A stretch of DNA of 64,000 nucleotides from Crocinitomicaceae bacterium (GCA_016709005.1 JADJEU010000008.1:1-64000); one strand, 5' to 3'. Positions 36,829-47,114 are shown, counted from the first letter of the stretch. Notes: generated by a model not told the origin, from the sequence alone. Numbers and translations: made by a program.

Positions 36829-37113
36829 AGCGGCACCCGTGGGCCCGCCGCACGGGGGTTTGTGTCGGATAGTGCGGTTAGTTTTATCTTTCAGCAATGA
36901 GGTGCCGGGGTTCGCGGAGAAAACAAGTTGCCAGCGGAATTAAATTAGTAAGTGAATTGAGTGGTGGAAAAAGAGTGGTTTAAGAGTTTGGCGCCTTGCG
37001 CGTCCTCTGTCATTTCTGCTTCTGCCTGTGATGTAATTGAATTGTTGAGTTACCAGTCATGTGCGGCGTCCTGAGAAGCAGTTGTCGGTATTAATTCCAT
37101 CAGCAGGGGGGGG
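36829..37113. repeat. GC-rich non-coding island, probable dispersed repeat
   Basis: This stretch between paralogue B and the 267-residue protein has no gene. It contains a GC-rich palindromic core (CCCGTG at 36837-36842 pairing with CACGGG at 36851-36856), a GCCGCAC element, and a run of eight G at 37106-37113. Base composition is unlike the flanks. It resembles the intergenic repeats seen in other Bacteroidota genomes, but I cannot confirm copies within this window. Confidence 0.45.
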
Positions 37114-37170
37114 AGTTTAGTATATTCTTCTGAGATTCTCTTGGGTTTCTTAATTCGGAAATTCAATTTG

Positions 37171-37974
37171 CTAATAGTAGCAAATACCATTGTTTGGATC
37201 TTTAAAAAGCATAATTGCCAATACTTCATCCGAGAAAGTAACCTTATGCACACCTTGAATAGAGCCGTACTGAACCGTTCCCCATTCTTCGCTGTGAATA
37301 TAACAAGCTACAAAATTCGTTGGCTCTGGTGATTCAGCCCATTTTACTTTCATTAATTCAATCGAACGTCTAACCAATTCGCGGTCTTGCGTTAAAGCGC
37401 CAATTGAAGGTACTTGGATGTTTTCAGCAAAACGGAGTGTGTTGTGAACTTCAGAAAGTGTTCCTTTTTCACCGATGATACGAATGGCATCTGCATGTGT
37501 GTACTTATTTTTCATGGATTCATCTTTCACCAAAATAACAGGTTTCATTACACTGGTGTCTGCAATCATCATTCCTTTTACATAGCCGGGATAATCTTCA
37601 GGTGCCCACTCATACGCTCCTAGAATCAGCACACCCGGCTCCACTGTAAAAATGTTAAAATCACCCGCTTTAAATTGGCTTACACCAAAATTGTCACGGG
37701 CATATTTGTGGTAATCCATCATGTATAATACAGAGGGATCTGTTTCACCTTTCATTGAGTATAGGGTCACTGAATTTTCTTCAGCATTGTAATCAATCTT
37801 CACTAAACTGCAAACTTTTTTTGTAGCGCCATAAGGTAAAGTTGTTGTCGGATAATAAGTTCCTGAAAGGCCAGTTGGGTCTGAATATTCGCCATCAGGT
37901 GGAGCTACCGCTTTTTGAGCAAGTGTTAATGTTGTAAATGCTGAAGCCAGCAGTAAAAGTGCTATTTGTTTCAT
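37171..37974 (-). CDS. Secreted protein of unknown function
   Basis: 267 residues. Signal peptide KQIALLLLASAFTTLTLAQ. I do not recognise the family. The mature part starts APPDGEYSDPTGLSGTYYPTTTLPYGATKKVCSL, is mixed alpha/beta, has two Cys well apart (KKVCSL, FVACYIH) and a third near the end (GICYY), and contains DYHKYARDNFGV. It is not repeat-rich and has no T9SS tail, so a soluble periplasmic protein is the simplest reading. It stands alone between GC-rich intergenic DNA and the lipoprotein of the two-component locus. Confidence 0.7.
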   Translation of the reverse strand: MKQIALLLLASAFTTLTLAQKAVAPPDGEYSDPTGLSGTYYPTTTLPYGATKKVCSLVKIDYNAEENSVTLYSMKGETDPSVLYMMDYHKYARDNFGVSQFKAGDFNIFTVEPGVLILGAYEWAPEDYPGYVKGMMIADTSVMKPVILVKDESMKNKYTHADAIRIIGEKGTLSEVHNTLRFAENIQVPSIGALTQDRELVRRSIELMKVKWAESPEPTNFVACYIHSEEWGTVQYGSIQGVHKVTFSDEVLAIMLFKDPNNGICYY

Positions 37975-38108
37975 AATGCTTTTAATTGATTTTGAGGCAA
38001 TGGTAAGCTATTGAAACAGAATTACAACATTAACTTTCAGCAATAGACATTTGAATTCAGTAATGGAATAAATTGATGAACGAATAGAAAATCGGAAATC
38101 AGTTTGTC

Positions 38109-38909
38109 CTACTTTTTCAGCTCATAGATTTCATCTCCCACATTGTACGTGTAGATTCCTTCTTTGTATTTCTTGAGTTCACATTCACCTTCGCCTTCAG
38201 TTTGACTGTAATAATTTGAAATGTGAATTTCTCCGTCAACCATTTTTATATCGTGACTGTAAGAGCAAATGAACCAATCGCTGTCATCCGCCATTTTTGC
38301 GTGATAATCTGGTGCATCTGTATTTGCGTTTTGACCTGCGCTATAGGTAGAATAATGACTGCTGTATATTAAATTCAGAATTTCAGTTCGCTGCATGACG
38401 TCAAAAATAATTAAACCACTTTGTGATGTTTCAAACCCATTTTGCAGTCCGTTATTGCCGTCAGATTCGCTCCACCATATGACCAGCTCATCTTTGAAAT
38501 CGTCGTGATTCGCATCTGTGAATTCTAGTGTTACATCAACTCCAAAAGCATTCATAATGTCAAGGTTGATCTTCCATGATTCTTCTTTACCTGTTTTATC
38601 GTATCCAATTTCAAGATAAAGATTTTGCTCTTCACTCATAACTACGTCAAGATTTTGACCTGGGGTTGATTCAGATTGGATAGTTGCAAGCATTTCTTCA
38701 ATTACATACGTATCATCAGAAAGTTCAATTACTTCACTCACCGGAAGTTCTGTTTCCTCGGTTATAGTAAGAGTGTCCCGCTTTATTAATTCAGTAGTTG
38801 ATGTTGTATCATTTTCATTGTTTGAATTGGTTTCTGCATTACCTGAGCAGCTAACCAGAATCATAAATGAGATGGAAGGGAGTACTAATTTTGATTTCAT
38901 TTTTTTCAT
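38109..38909 (-). CDS. Lipoprotein following the LytTR response regulator
   Basis: 266 residues from the ATG at 38909, chosen because it lies 1 bp after the regulator stop and gives a lipoprotein signal (LVLPSISFMILVSCS, lipobox LVSC). A Ser/Thr/Asn-rich linker follows (NAETNSNNENDTTSTT), then a folded part with DVTLEFTDANHDDFKDELVIWW, an acidic, possibly calcium-binding loop, and Cys pairs near the end (FICSYSHD, GECELKKY). No family recognised. Its position makes it a likely target or accessory of the two-component system. Confidence 0.75.
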   Translation of the reverse strand: MKKMKSKLVLPSISFMILVSCSGNAETNSNNENDTTSTTELIKRDTLTITEETELPVSEVIELSDDTYVIEEMLATIQSESTPGQNLDVVMSEEQNLYLEIGYDKTGKEESWKINLDIMNAFGVDVTLEFTDANHDDFKDELVIWWSESDGNNGLQNGFETSQSGLIIFDVMQRTEILNLIYSSHYSTYSAGQNANTDAPDYHAKMADDSDWFICSYSHDIKMVDGEIHISNYYSQTEGEGECELKKYKEGIYTYNVGDEIYELKK

Positions 38910-38910
38910 T

Positions 38911-39654
38911 TTAAGAGATGATCGAATCTTCAAATTCTGTTTTTTTATACTTACTCAATTTAGCCATGATACTATTTGTAAGGGCTATGGTAAAGTTTGA
39001 TTTGGAATAGTGTAACAGATGTTTCCTGTTAATAATCCAGGACTTGTGTGTGCGAATAAAATCGCTGTTGTTTTCAAGAATGGTTTCAAAATGTTTGAGA
39101 TTTTTACTGACCATATATTTTTTATCTGCAGTATGGATGGTGCAATATGATTCCTGCGCTTCAATGGCAATCACATTTTCAAGCGCCAGAATAAATTGTT
39201 GACCTTTTTCGGTGACTGCAATTTTTTTCACAACATTAGTTTCCATTGTGCTCTTAAGCAGTGAAAGTTTATCTGTCTGCGAGTTTTTTGCCACCACTTT
39301 TTGAACGCGATCTACTGATTTTTTTAATCTTTCAATGTCAATAGGTTTAAGCAAATAATCAATCGCTGATACTTCAAATGCACGAATAGCATAAGTATCA
39401 TAAGCGGTAACAAAGATCATTTCAAAATTTATTTCATCAAAAAAATTGACGATTTCGTATCCCGCATAATTTGGCATTTCAATATCCAGAAAAACCAGGT
39501 CTGGATTTAGTTTCTTTATTAAATCGGCTGCTTCAGGTACACTTTCACATTTGCCGATGAGCTCCACTTCAGGGCAAAAACGCAACAAAAGATTCTGCAA
39601 GACATCTCTTGCACTTTCTTCATCATCAACTAATATGGCGCGTATTTTTTGCAT
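38911..39654 (-). CDS. LytTR-family response regulator
   Basis: 247 residues. Receiver domain at about 1-120 with acidic pair Asp10/Asp11, phospho-acceptor Asp57 (LVFLDIEMP), Thr in FVTAYD and Lys in YLLKPID. LytTR DNA-binding domain from about 145 (IAVTEKGQQFILALENVIAIEAQESYCTIHT; FIRTHKSWIINRKHLL). It should bind a direct-repeat site when phosphorylated by the upstream kinase. Cytoplasmic. Order in the operon is kinase, regulator, lipoprotein, with 182 bp between kinase and regulator. Confidence 0.95.
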   Translation of the reverse strand: MQKIRAILVDDEESARDVLQNLLLRFCPEVELIGKCESVPEAADLIKKLNPDLVFLDIEMPNYAGYEIVNFFDEINFEMIFVTAYDTYAIRAFEVSAIDYLLKPIDIERLKKSVDRVQKVVAKNSQTDKLSLLKSTMETNVVKKIAVTEKGQQFILALENVIAIEAQESYCTIHTADKKYMVSKNLKHFETILENNSDFIRTHKSWIINRKHLLHYSKSNFTIALTNSIMAKLSKYKKTEFEDSIIS

Positions 39655-39836
39655 TTTTTTGTGTGCGTAGGTTTCATTTTAGATCACCGAAAAGTCTAAT
39701 AGAATCATAGAATTCAGGCACTCTGTGGTTACTTTTTTAAACATAATCAGATTCACTAAGCAATGCAATTTTAAGTTTTTAATATTAATCCTTTCGATAT
39801 CGGTTCACCAACAACATTATTTTGTTTAGTAATGGA

Positions 39837-42736
39837 TTAAAATTTGTGCCGAACCGGAATCTGAAGAACCACCCGTGTACCGGAAGGTTTTCCGTTTTCT
39901 TCAAGATCTTCATACGTATAGCCAAGTTCACCCTGAAAGTGGTTACTCAATATTTCAAACCGTTTTCGAATAGCTTGTACTGAAAATGATTCATGATCTG
40001 TTCGTTGTCTTTCTTTAATCGCTTTTGCTTGTGCGCGGCCGATACCGTTGTCCTCAATAGTGCAAATCAAATGATCGTTGAGTTTGAAGGAAATTTTCAG
40101 TTTTTTTTCACCTTCCTTATGAAGTAAACCATGTACTAATGCGTTTTCAATAAAGGGCTGAATCAGCATTGGCGGTACCTGAATGTCTGTGATCGAATTT
40201 GTTTCCAGACTAAAGCTGAAATCTTTTTTGAATCGAAGTTTTTCAAGTGAGAGATAGAGCTCCAATAATTTTAGCTCTTGCTCAAAATCAATAAAATCTT
40301 TATCAGAGTAGTTCAACGTGCGTCTCACCAGATTAGAGAAAGTAGTGATATAAGAATAAGAGTGTTCAACATCTCCTTTCAGAATTAAATCCTGAATTGA
40401 ATTAAGTGAGTTGAAAATGAAATGCGGATTCATTTGTGATTGGATAGCCGTTAGCTTAGATGCATTGAGTTCGTTAATCTGCCGGGCTTTGAGTCGTTGT
40501 GCGTTTAACTGTCTTTTATAAATGAAGTACACGCTCAGCAAAAATGTAAGTATCAAAATAGATACAAACCACCAGGTTGCATAAAATGGTGATGCAATTG
40601 AAAATTTATAACTCACGGGTTCACTGAATTTATTTTGATTTTCAGCTTTTACGATAAATTCGTAATTGCCCGGAGCAAGGGCGTTATAAACAATTTCGTT
40701 GGATGCATAGTCATGGATAATCCAATCTTCATCGTAGCCCTTGAGTTGATAATGATATTTAATATCTGATTTGTATTTTAAAGTTGGTGATGAAACAACG
40801 AACACAAATTTTCTGAACTCGGTGTCGAAGCGTTTCAACGAATCTTTACTGGTTTCAATATCATTGGCAAATATGTGCGCGATTTCGATGAGAGGCACTG
40901 GTGCTGGTTCACCCGCATAATTCAGGTCAATTGTTTGTAAGCCGCTTGAATTACTGACCCAAAGAATGTCATCTATTATTGTAAAATCCAAAACGCGTCC
41001 ATAATTATTACCATAGGAGTTGTTAAAATGCCTTAGAAATTTTCCGTTTTTATCAAATTCGTAAATGCCTTCCGAAGTATTTGCAAAAACTGAATTTTTA
41101 TATACTGTTGTTTTAAAAATATGAGTTGGATTTTCAAGGTCGAGTCTTATGCTGTCAATAACTTCTCCGCCTTTAATCACAAGTAGTTCAGGATTGCTCT
41201 GTGGCGCATAAATTTTTCCTGACTCGTAACTGAGCGTGGATGCAAACAAGGGCAAGCCGCCATATTTTATTTCTTTAATTTGATTTGAACTGTCAATGCA
41301 GAACAATCCATTCACCGTAGATACATAAAGCAACGAATTTATGGGATCAAATTCAATGGCATAATTTCGGATGTTCAGATCTGCAATCTTTTCCATGCTG
41401 TATTTTTTGAACGTTAAATCTTCAAAAATGATTTTAGTTAAGCCTGAGTTGGTTGCCAGAAAGAGCGTTTGGTCATTCACGAAAACGCCATCTTTGAGTG
41501 ATTCGGTAAGTAGAACCGTAAATTCATTCGTGACTGTATTTAAGAAACGAATTCCTCCGTCATCGAATACAATTATTTTTCCACTTGGATTCACAACTAT
41601 TGTTTCAATGGGCCTTGATCCTTTTTGTGATAATGTTTTGAAGTTCTGAAAATCATAGTTTACCAATAGGCCTTTACTCGTTCCTGCGATGAAACCGTTG
41701 GCGCTAGTTGCATTGATTGAAGTGATTGGATCATCTTTAAAATCAGCAATGAGATCGGGCAGATTAATATCAGTAATGACCAATACCCCTTTATCAAATG
41801 TCGAAAGTAAAATATTCCCTTCTTTATCCTGATAAATATCTGAAATAAAAAAATCTGCATACAATAGTGAGCCATTTTCAGGTGTCAGGTTAGAATCAAA
41901 GAGTATAGCCCCGGCAAGGTACCTGCTGCCCATAAGTGATTGCTGGTGCCATAGATTCGAATGGAACGACTTCGTTTCAAAAGGTCGTTTGTAGGAATTT
42001 CAGTTAAGGTATATTTTGATTCATCAAAGGTGTAAAGTGATTTCGTCAAAAGTTGAATGGCATAGGATTGGTTTGCAATTCGGAAAAACTGCAAGACACC
42101 AAGACCGTTCGAATTTTCTTGGGCGCTGTAAGTAAATGGAATCACGCTTAAATTTCCGTGAGAATAGAGTACAAGTGAGTCAGCGTTTGAGGCCGAATAA
42201 AGGATGTCTCCGTTTTGTTTGTAGAATGGAATTCCGATGTAGCCTAAATTAAGTTTGGCGCGCTGCAGAACAGCTCCGGATTCATTCAGTACAATTAATT
42301 TTTGACCGGAAATCAGCAGGTTGTTTTCAGTTGAAGTTGCCAAACTAACGTCGTTTCTTTTCTCGTCGGGAAGCAATTCATAGAAGAGTTTGCATGATTG
42401 TCCCTGAATTGAAAAAATTTGGTTGTTGAGGTTGTTACAGAAAATTGTACCGTTTGAATTGATGACAAAATTGAAAAAAGAGACACTCTTAGACTGGGTA
42501 CATTCAATTTTTTTGAATGAATAATGATCGTAAAAAATTAATCCTTCGTTGGTTGAGAACCAATAGTTGAGTTGTTTATCCTGGATGACGTCGTAAATCT
42601 GAACACCGTTAAATTGATCCTTGCCTAATATGGAATAGGCCGCTTGTCTGCTGAACAAATCACCAGAGGACAGCCATGCTAAAAGGCAAAGCCAGATTAG
42701 CTTCAGCAAATGAAACGATCGGTATAAGTTTAGCAA
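39837..42736 (-). CDS. Propeller sensor histidine kinase of the LytS type (frame broken near 41900)
   Basis: The start at 42736 gives a signal/anchor (LLKLIWLCLLAWLSSGDLF) and propeller repeats up to HLWAAGTLPGLYS, then a stop. The rest continues in another frame from FDSNLTPENGSLLYADFF. Adding one T in the run at 41897-41903 (sense TCTTTG) joins them; the gene becomes 967 codons, right for this class. Layout after repair: two-component-regulator propeller repeats in the periplasm, a Y_Y_Y domain (YHYQLKGYDEDWIIHDY), a transmembrane helix (WWFVSILILTFLLSVYFIY), a His_kinase domain with the phospho-His in NPHFIFNSLNS, and an ATPase lobe (PFIENALVHG, EDNGIGR). It senses an unknown external signal and should phosphorylate the LytTR regulator. 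Confidence 0.9.
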
Positions 42737-42819
42737 GCCTGTGATAATTTAATTTTATCTAAAGTAATCAAAGGGCACTGAATAGCATTCACTAGTTTGT
42801 CAATGACTGATTTATTTTG

Positions 42820-43965
42820 TTAATGCTTTCTTGTGTTTGGATGAAATGTCAACCAGCTGTGCCAGAATTCCTGATATGCAGGGATTCGTTTCATATAATC
42901 AGAAGTGCTGTCTATATTACTTCCCGCCAGATTATATTTTTTATTACAGTGAAAAATCGTGTCACCGCTAATTGTAAGAATTTCTGAAGATGGTCGTTCA
43001 AATGCGACAAAACTTTTGTCATCATCAACCAATACAAGGGCCAGATTAGTCTGATCAATGCGATCGTTTATGATTCGTTTTGTTTTTAATTCGTTCCAAT
43101 CATACGCTGTGGATGAATCTCCAATTTCAATTCCAACTACCCATGATTTTGCTTGCCACGAATCAGGGTTTGTGCCTGTCAATGAACTTTTGTCTTCACC
43201 GCTTTCAAACTTGAGATCTGAATCATAATGCACAATCGAACTTTGATCTGGTTGCATAATCAAACTGTGCGGATATAATTCTAACCATTGATCCAAACTC
43301 ATTTGAACAGAATAATATTCGGTTAATTTTTTTTCTTTTGATGATCCGGTAATTGCTTCACCGCTTACTTGTCTCCACCAGCTTCCAGTTGTTTCATCTT
43401 CAAACATTGCGTTGAAGTGATCCATTCCAACAAGTCTGAAGATTTCAGTTTTTCCATCAACGATTGGTTCGTACACACGACCGGTTCTGCAAACACTGCA
43501 ATAAGTAACCATTACTTCTTTGCCACCAACAATATCTCTCACCTGATGATGGTATGCAAGAAATTCCAGAGGATAAGCTTTGGCTTCTCCATTGAATTCA
43601 ATTCCAATAATAATTTGATCAAGTGGTACAAGATCATTTTCAGCAGCAGATTTGAAAACCAAATTTTCAGCCTGTAAAAACATCTTATCAGCAACCATGA
43701 CAAAGTTGAAAAGGTATGCAACAGCAACTAATGGAAGTAGCGTCAGTACGCGAACAATTTTGCGCGGAGAATTCCAGAGTTTTAAAAATCCAACAACAAC
43801 CATCAATCCAAAAACTATTCTGAAAACCCATCTCCAGCTATAAAGAAAATAGGCAATCTCGATGCTGTTCATCTCTTGACTGCCTGGCATGGGCATGATG
43901 AAATAGACATTCAGTATTTCAAATAAGATTAAGAGAATTACGCCAAAATAGAATGTCTTCTTCAT
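42820..43965 (-). CDS. DUF3179-domain membrane protein
   Basis: 381 residues. Three or four hydrophobic helices at the N-terminus (to about 115), then a DUF3179 domain with the conserved VTYCSVCRTGRVYEP (two Cys), GMDHFNAMFEDETTGSWWRQVSGEAITG and a late YNLAGS. The CxxC-like pair may bind metal or be redox active; the family has no established function. Faces the periplasm if the membrane part is at the N-terminus. Seven bp behind the DUF486 gene, so co-transcribed. Confidence 0.9.
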   Translation of the reverse strand: MKKTFYFGVILLILFEILNVYFIMPMPGSQEMNSIEIAYFLYSWRWVFRIVFGLMVVVGFLKLWNSPRKIVRVLTLLPLVAVAYLFNFVMVADKMFLQAENLVFKSAAENDLVPLDQIIIGIEFNGEAKAYPLEFLAYHHQVRDIVGGKEVMVTYCSVCRTGRVYEPIVDGKTEIFRLVGMDHFNAMFEDETTGSWWRQVSGEAITGSSKEKKLTEYYSVQMSLDQWLELYPHSLIMQPDQSSIVHYDSDLKFESGEDKSSLTGTNPDSWQAKSWVVGIEIGDSSTAYDWNELKTKRIINDRIDQTNLALVLVDDDKSFVAFERPSSEILTISGDTIFHCNKKYNLAGSNIDSTSDYMKRIPAYQEFWHSWLTFHPNTRKH

Positions 43966-43972
43966 AAGTCGT

Positions 43973-44341
43973 TTATTTCTTGAATATGAAATATACGGCT
44001 AAAATCAGAAAGATGAAACCCACAAAATGATTCCATTTGAATGTTTCTGTTTTGAAAACAACCAGTGTAAAAATGGTAAAGACAATCAAGGTTATTACTT
44101 CTTGCATCACCTTTAGCTGAAGTAAAGTAAACGGCCCGCCATTTCCAGAATACCCAATTCGATTCGCCGGAACCTGAAAGCAATATTCAAAAAATGCAAT
44201 GCCCCAACTGATCGCAATAATCGCAATCAGGCCCAGTTGTTTGAACCATTTCATTTCGTGAAATTTTAAATGACCATACCAGGCAAGGGTCATAAATACA
44301 TTTGACATAACTAAGAGTCCAATGGTGAGAATAGATTTCAT
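43973..44341 (-). CDS. DMT-type small membrane protein (DUF486)
   Basis: 122 residues with four transmembrane helices. Family marks: TLAWYGHLKF at the start, SWGIAFFEYCFQVPANRIGY in the middle, and LLQLKVMQEVITLIVFTIFTL. DUF486 proteins are relatives of drug/metabolite transporters, with unknown substrate. Full family length. First gene of a two-gene operon with the DUF3179 gene. Confidence 0.92.
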   Translation of the reverse strand: MKSILTIGLLVMSNVFMTLAWYGHLKFHEMKWFKQLGLIAIIAISWGIAFFEYCFQVPANRIGYSGNGGPFTLLQLKVMQEVITLIVFTIFTLVVFKTETFKWNHFVGFIFLILAVYFIFKK

Positions 44342-44478
44342 AATGTTCCGATTTTGGAACGAAACTACGAACTTGTTCTTAGCTAATCAATGTGAAGGCT
44401 AAGAATGTTTAGCGAGCGTTTTTGTGAATTGATGCGTGGCAACTGAACCAAAGCCAGCTAATATGCAGAAAAAGAAAT

Positions 44479-45843
44479 CTACAAATGAAACGACTCCAGC
44501 ATTTGTGGAACCACAACATCCCAATTAAAAGTTGATTTTATTTTTACTCTGAACGTATCGGTTTGATGTGGCTCTCCATGATTCAGAAAAACTTTGGTTG
44601 GTGCTTTTTTGAAGTTGCTCATCCAGTCCAGCATCTCCTGTTGATCACCGTGTGCAGACATTGAGGAGATGGATTCTATGTGACACAATACTTTTTTGTA
44701 ATCACCAAAAAATTTGATTTCTTTTTCACCGTGAAGCATGGCGCGACCGCGCGTTCCTACTGCCTGAAATCCACAAAATAAAACAGTATTGTCTGGATTT
44801 TCAATGTGATTGTTGAGATAATGAAGTATGCGTCCGCCTTCCAGCATACCACTTCCTGCAATTACGATTTTTGGTTTTTTATCCTCAACAATTGCACGGG
44901 AAGTCTCATAGTTTTCAATGAAGTGAACATCATCATACATTTCATCAAAATGAACTTTTGGTAAATTCTGCCAGGTTGGATATTCATCGTAAACATTGGT
45001 TGAACGCACACCCATCGGTGAGTCCAGATAGATTGGGATTTTTGGTAGTCGGCCTTCTTCTTTTAATAAATAAAGCAGATAAATAATTTCCTGTGCACGC
45101 TCAACAGCAAATGAAGGAATCATCAAAATACCCTTGCGTTCCAGAGTCTCATATATAATACGCAGTAAATCTTCTTTGATGTTTTGAGTATCATGAATAC
45201 GGTCACCATAGGTAGATTCCATGATGAGATAATCTGCCTCTTCTATTTTTTTTGCCGGATAAAGAAGCATTGGTTTTGCTCTTCCAATATCTCCAGAGAA
45301 AATTATTTTTTTAGAATGAACTTTCATCTCAACAAGTGCCGAACCAAGAATGTGCCCGTTATTGTGAAGTGCAAATTTGATACCTTCACCTAAAATTACC
45401 CATTCACCGTATTCATGCGTAGAGAATTGCGTTAAGGCTAGTTCAACATCTTCGGGCTTATAAAGTGGCTCAGCTTTATCATGTGAACTATAGCTTTTAC
45501 GATTTGCTCTGTCAGCATCTTCAACTTGAATTTTAGCGCTGTCTTTTAGGATGATTTCAGTTAGCGCTTTGGTAGGTTCAGTGCAATGAATGACTCCTTT
45601 AAAACCATTTTTTACAAGAACCGGAATGTATCCACAATGATCTAAATGTGCATGTGTAAGTATGATTGCATCAATGGTTGTAGGAGCAACGGGGAATTCT
45701 GCACGATTCAATAATCTCAAATCTTTCAGTCCCTGAAACAAACCGCAATCGATCAGAATTTTTTGGTCACCAGATTCAATAAGTGTTTTTGATCCGGTAA
45801 CGGTTCCGGCACCGCCAAGAAATTGAAGTCTGATTTGTTCCAT
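44479..45843 (-). CDS. Beta-CASP metallo-beta-lactamase RNA-processing enzyme
   Basis: 454 residues from the ATG at 45843; a longer frame to 45867 would cross the -7 box at 45865. Zinc-binding HAHLDH at 64-69, further ligands in HILGSALVEM and FSGDIG, the beta-CASP segment (MIPSFAVERAQEIIYLL, SGMLEGGRI) and the C-terminal motif SSMSAHGDQQEML. This is the bacterial CPSF73-like (MBL/RMMBL) class of RNases acting in mRNA and rRNA processing. Cytoplasmic. Monocistronic. Confidence 0.93.
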   Translation of the reverse strand: MEQIRLQFLGGAGTVTGSKTLIESGDQKILIDCGLFQGLKDLRLLNRAEFPVAPTTIDAIILTHAHLDHCGYIPVLVKNGFKGVIHCTEPTKALTEIILKDSAKIQVEDADRANRKSYSSHDKAEPLYKPEDVELALTQFSTHEYGEWVILGEGIKFALHNNGHILGSALVEMKVHSKKIIFSGDIGRAKPMLLYPAKKIEEADYLIMESTYGDRIHDTQNIKEDLLRIIYETLERKGILMIPSFAVERAQEIIYLLYLLKEEGRLPKIPIYLDSPMGVRSTNVYDEYPTWQNLPKVHFDEMYDDVHFIENYETSRAIVEDKKPKIVIAGSGMLEGGRILHYLNNHIENPDNTVLFCGFQAVGTRGRAMLHGEKEIKFFGDYKKVLCHIESISSMSAHGDQQEMLDWMSNFKKAPTKVFLNHGEPHQTDTFRVKIKSTFNWDVVVPQMLESFHL

Positions 45844-45864
45844 AATCCTTTTTTGTATGTGATT

Positions 45865-45872
45865 CAAAGATA
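45865..45872 (-). promoter_or_regulatory. -7 box of the beta-CASP enzyme gene
   Basis: TATCTTTG on the minus strand, 22 bp before the ATG at 45843; fixes the start of that gene. Confidence 0.7.
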
Positions 45873-45929
45873 CGAATCCTCAGCCAAGGGAAAAGTTGAC
45901 AAAAAAAATTGAAATATGATTTTTGAAGC

Positions 45930-46421
45930 TTATTGAAGTGAATTCTTCAGGCCAATCATTTTAAGACATGCCACAGCGCATTCAATGCCTTTGTTGCCAT
46001 GTTTTCCGCCAGAACGATCAATTGCTTGCTGTTTGGTGTTATCTGTCAGTACGCAGAACGCAACAGGTTTGTTGTATTTCAGATTGACATCTTTAATTCC
46101 AAGCGCAGCAGCTTCACAGACAAAATCAAAATGTTTGGTCTCGCCCTGAATCACTGAACCAATCGCAATGACGCCGTCCAGAAAAGTTGATTCAAAAAGA
46201 ATTTGTGCACCTAAAGGAAGTTCGTAGGTACCCGGCACATAACGTACTTGGATATTAGTTTCCTTAACTCCATTATCAGCAAGGGCTTGCAAAGCACCCT
46301 TTAAAAGATTTGAAGTGATATCCGGATTCCATTCAGAAACAACAATGCCGATCTTGAAATCGGCACCGTTTGGAATTTCGTCTTGATTGTAATCTGAAAG
46401 ATTTTTTTCAGAAGTAGCCAT
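45930..46421 (-). CDS. ribH: 6,7-dimethyl-8-ribityllumazine synthase
   Basis: 163 residues. Joins the pyrimidine and 3,4-dihydroxybutanone phosphate to form the riboflavin precursor. Seen: FKIGIVVSEWNPDITSNLLKGA, RYVPGTYELPLGAQ, AIGSVIQGETKHFDFVCEA with the catalytic His97, PVAFCVLTDNTKQQAIDRSG and GNKGIECAVACLKM. Full length. It would assemble as a large shell in the cytoplasm. Its start overlaps the stop of the TPR gene by 1 bp; other rib genes are not here. Confidence 0.97.
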   Translation of the reverse strand: MATSEKNLSDYNQDEIPNGADFKIGIVVSEWNPDITSNLLKGALQALADNGVKETNIQVRYVPGTYELPLGAQILFESTFLDGVIAIGSVIQGETKHFDFVCEAAALGIKDVNLKYNKPVAFCVLTDNTKQQAIDRSGGKHGNKGIECAVACLKMIGLKNSLQ

Positions 46422-47092
46422 TAGTTCTGAGCTCTGATAAGATATTTATCGATGTCTGAACCTTCGGTTGATGTAGGCCATTCATCTTTAATTTTTTGGT
46501 AAGCAATTACTGCTTTGTCGTTTTGACCTAATTCCTGATAAACAATCCCTGCTTTTTTCAACATCATAGGACTGGTGTATTCGTTTGGTTCGCGAACAGC
46601 AGCAGTTTCAAACTGAGCCGCAGCTTCTTCATATTTTCCAAGCTCAACATAGCAATCGCCAATTAATCCAAGAACCAAAGTGCCCAACATCACATCTTCA
46701 AATTCAACTTCTTCAAAATAAGCAATAGCCCCTTCAAAATCGCCTTTTTCCATTGCGTTTAAGCCTAAAACATAGGTAGCAATATTTCCACCGGGCGTTC
46801 CTGAATACTCAGAAGAAATTTCTTCAAAGCCCATATAGTTCTCTGTTCCGGTAATATAAGCACCCGTTGTGTCGCCATATTCGAAGTCATAAAACGCGTT
46901 CCAATAAGCATCTTGTGAAGCTTCAATATGAGGCTCAGTTACAAACTTGCGATAACCGATAAAGCCTATTATCACTACAACCAGACCAATTGCCCCGTAG
47001 ATTAAAACCTTTCTGTTTTTATCGAAAAAAGACTCTGTTGAAGTCAGTTTTTGCATATCGTCAACCGCTTTCTTATTCTCGTTTTTTGCCAT
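46421..47092 (-). CDS. Membrane-anchored TPR protein (YfgM-like)
   Basis: 223 residues. A transmembrane helix at about 28-46 (VLIYGAIGLVVVIIGFIGY) with the rest outside the cytosol. It contains four tetratricopeptide-like repeats (GDFEGAIAYFEEVEF, GDCYVELGKYEEAAAQFETAA, GIVYQELGQNDKAVIAYQKI). This matches YfgM-type ancillary factors of the SecYEG translocon, inferred from architecture only. First gene of an operon with ribH. Confidence 0.85.
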   Translation of the reverse strand: MAKNENKKAVDDMQKLTSTESFFDKNRKVLIYGAIGLVVVIIGFIGYRKFVTEPHIEASQDAYWNAFYDFEYGDTTGAYITGTENYMGFEEISSEYSGTPGGNIATYVLGLNAMEKGDFEGAIAYFEEVEFEDVMLGTLVLGLIGDCYVELGKYEEAAAQFETAAVREPNEYTSPMMLKKAGIVYQELGQNDKAVIAYQKIKDEWPTSTEGSDIDKYLIRAQN

Positions 47093-47114
47093 GAGCTCAG
47101 TAAAATGATGGGTG

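Noticed and set aside
41885..42736. Stand-alone 283-residue propeller protein
   Set aside because: It ends mid-propeller exactly where the kinase frame resumes; one missing T joins them.
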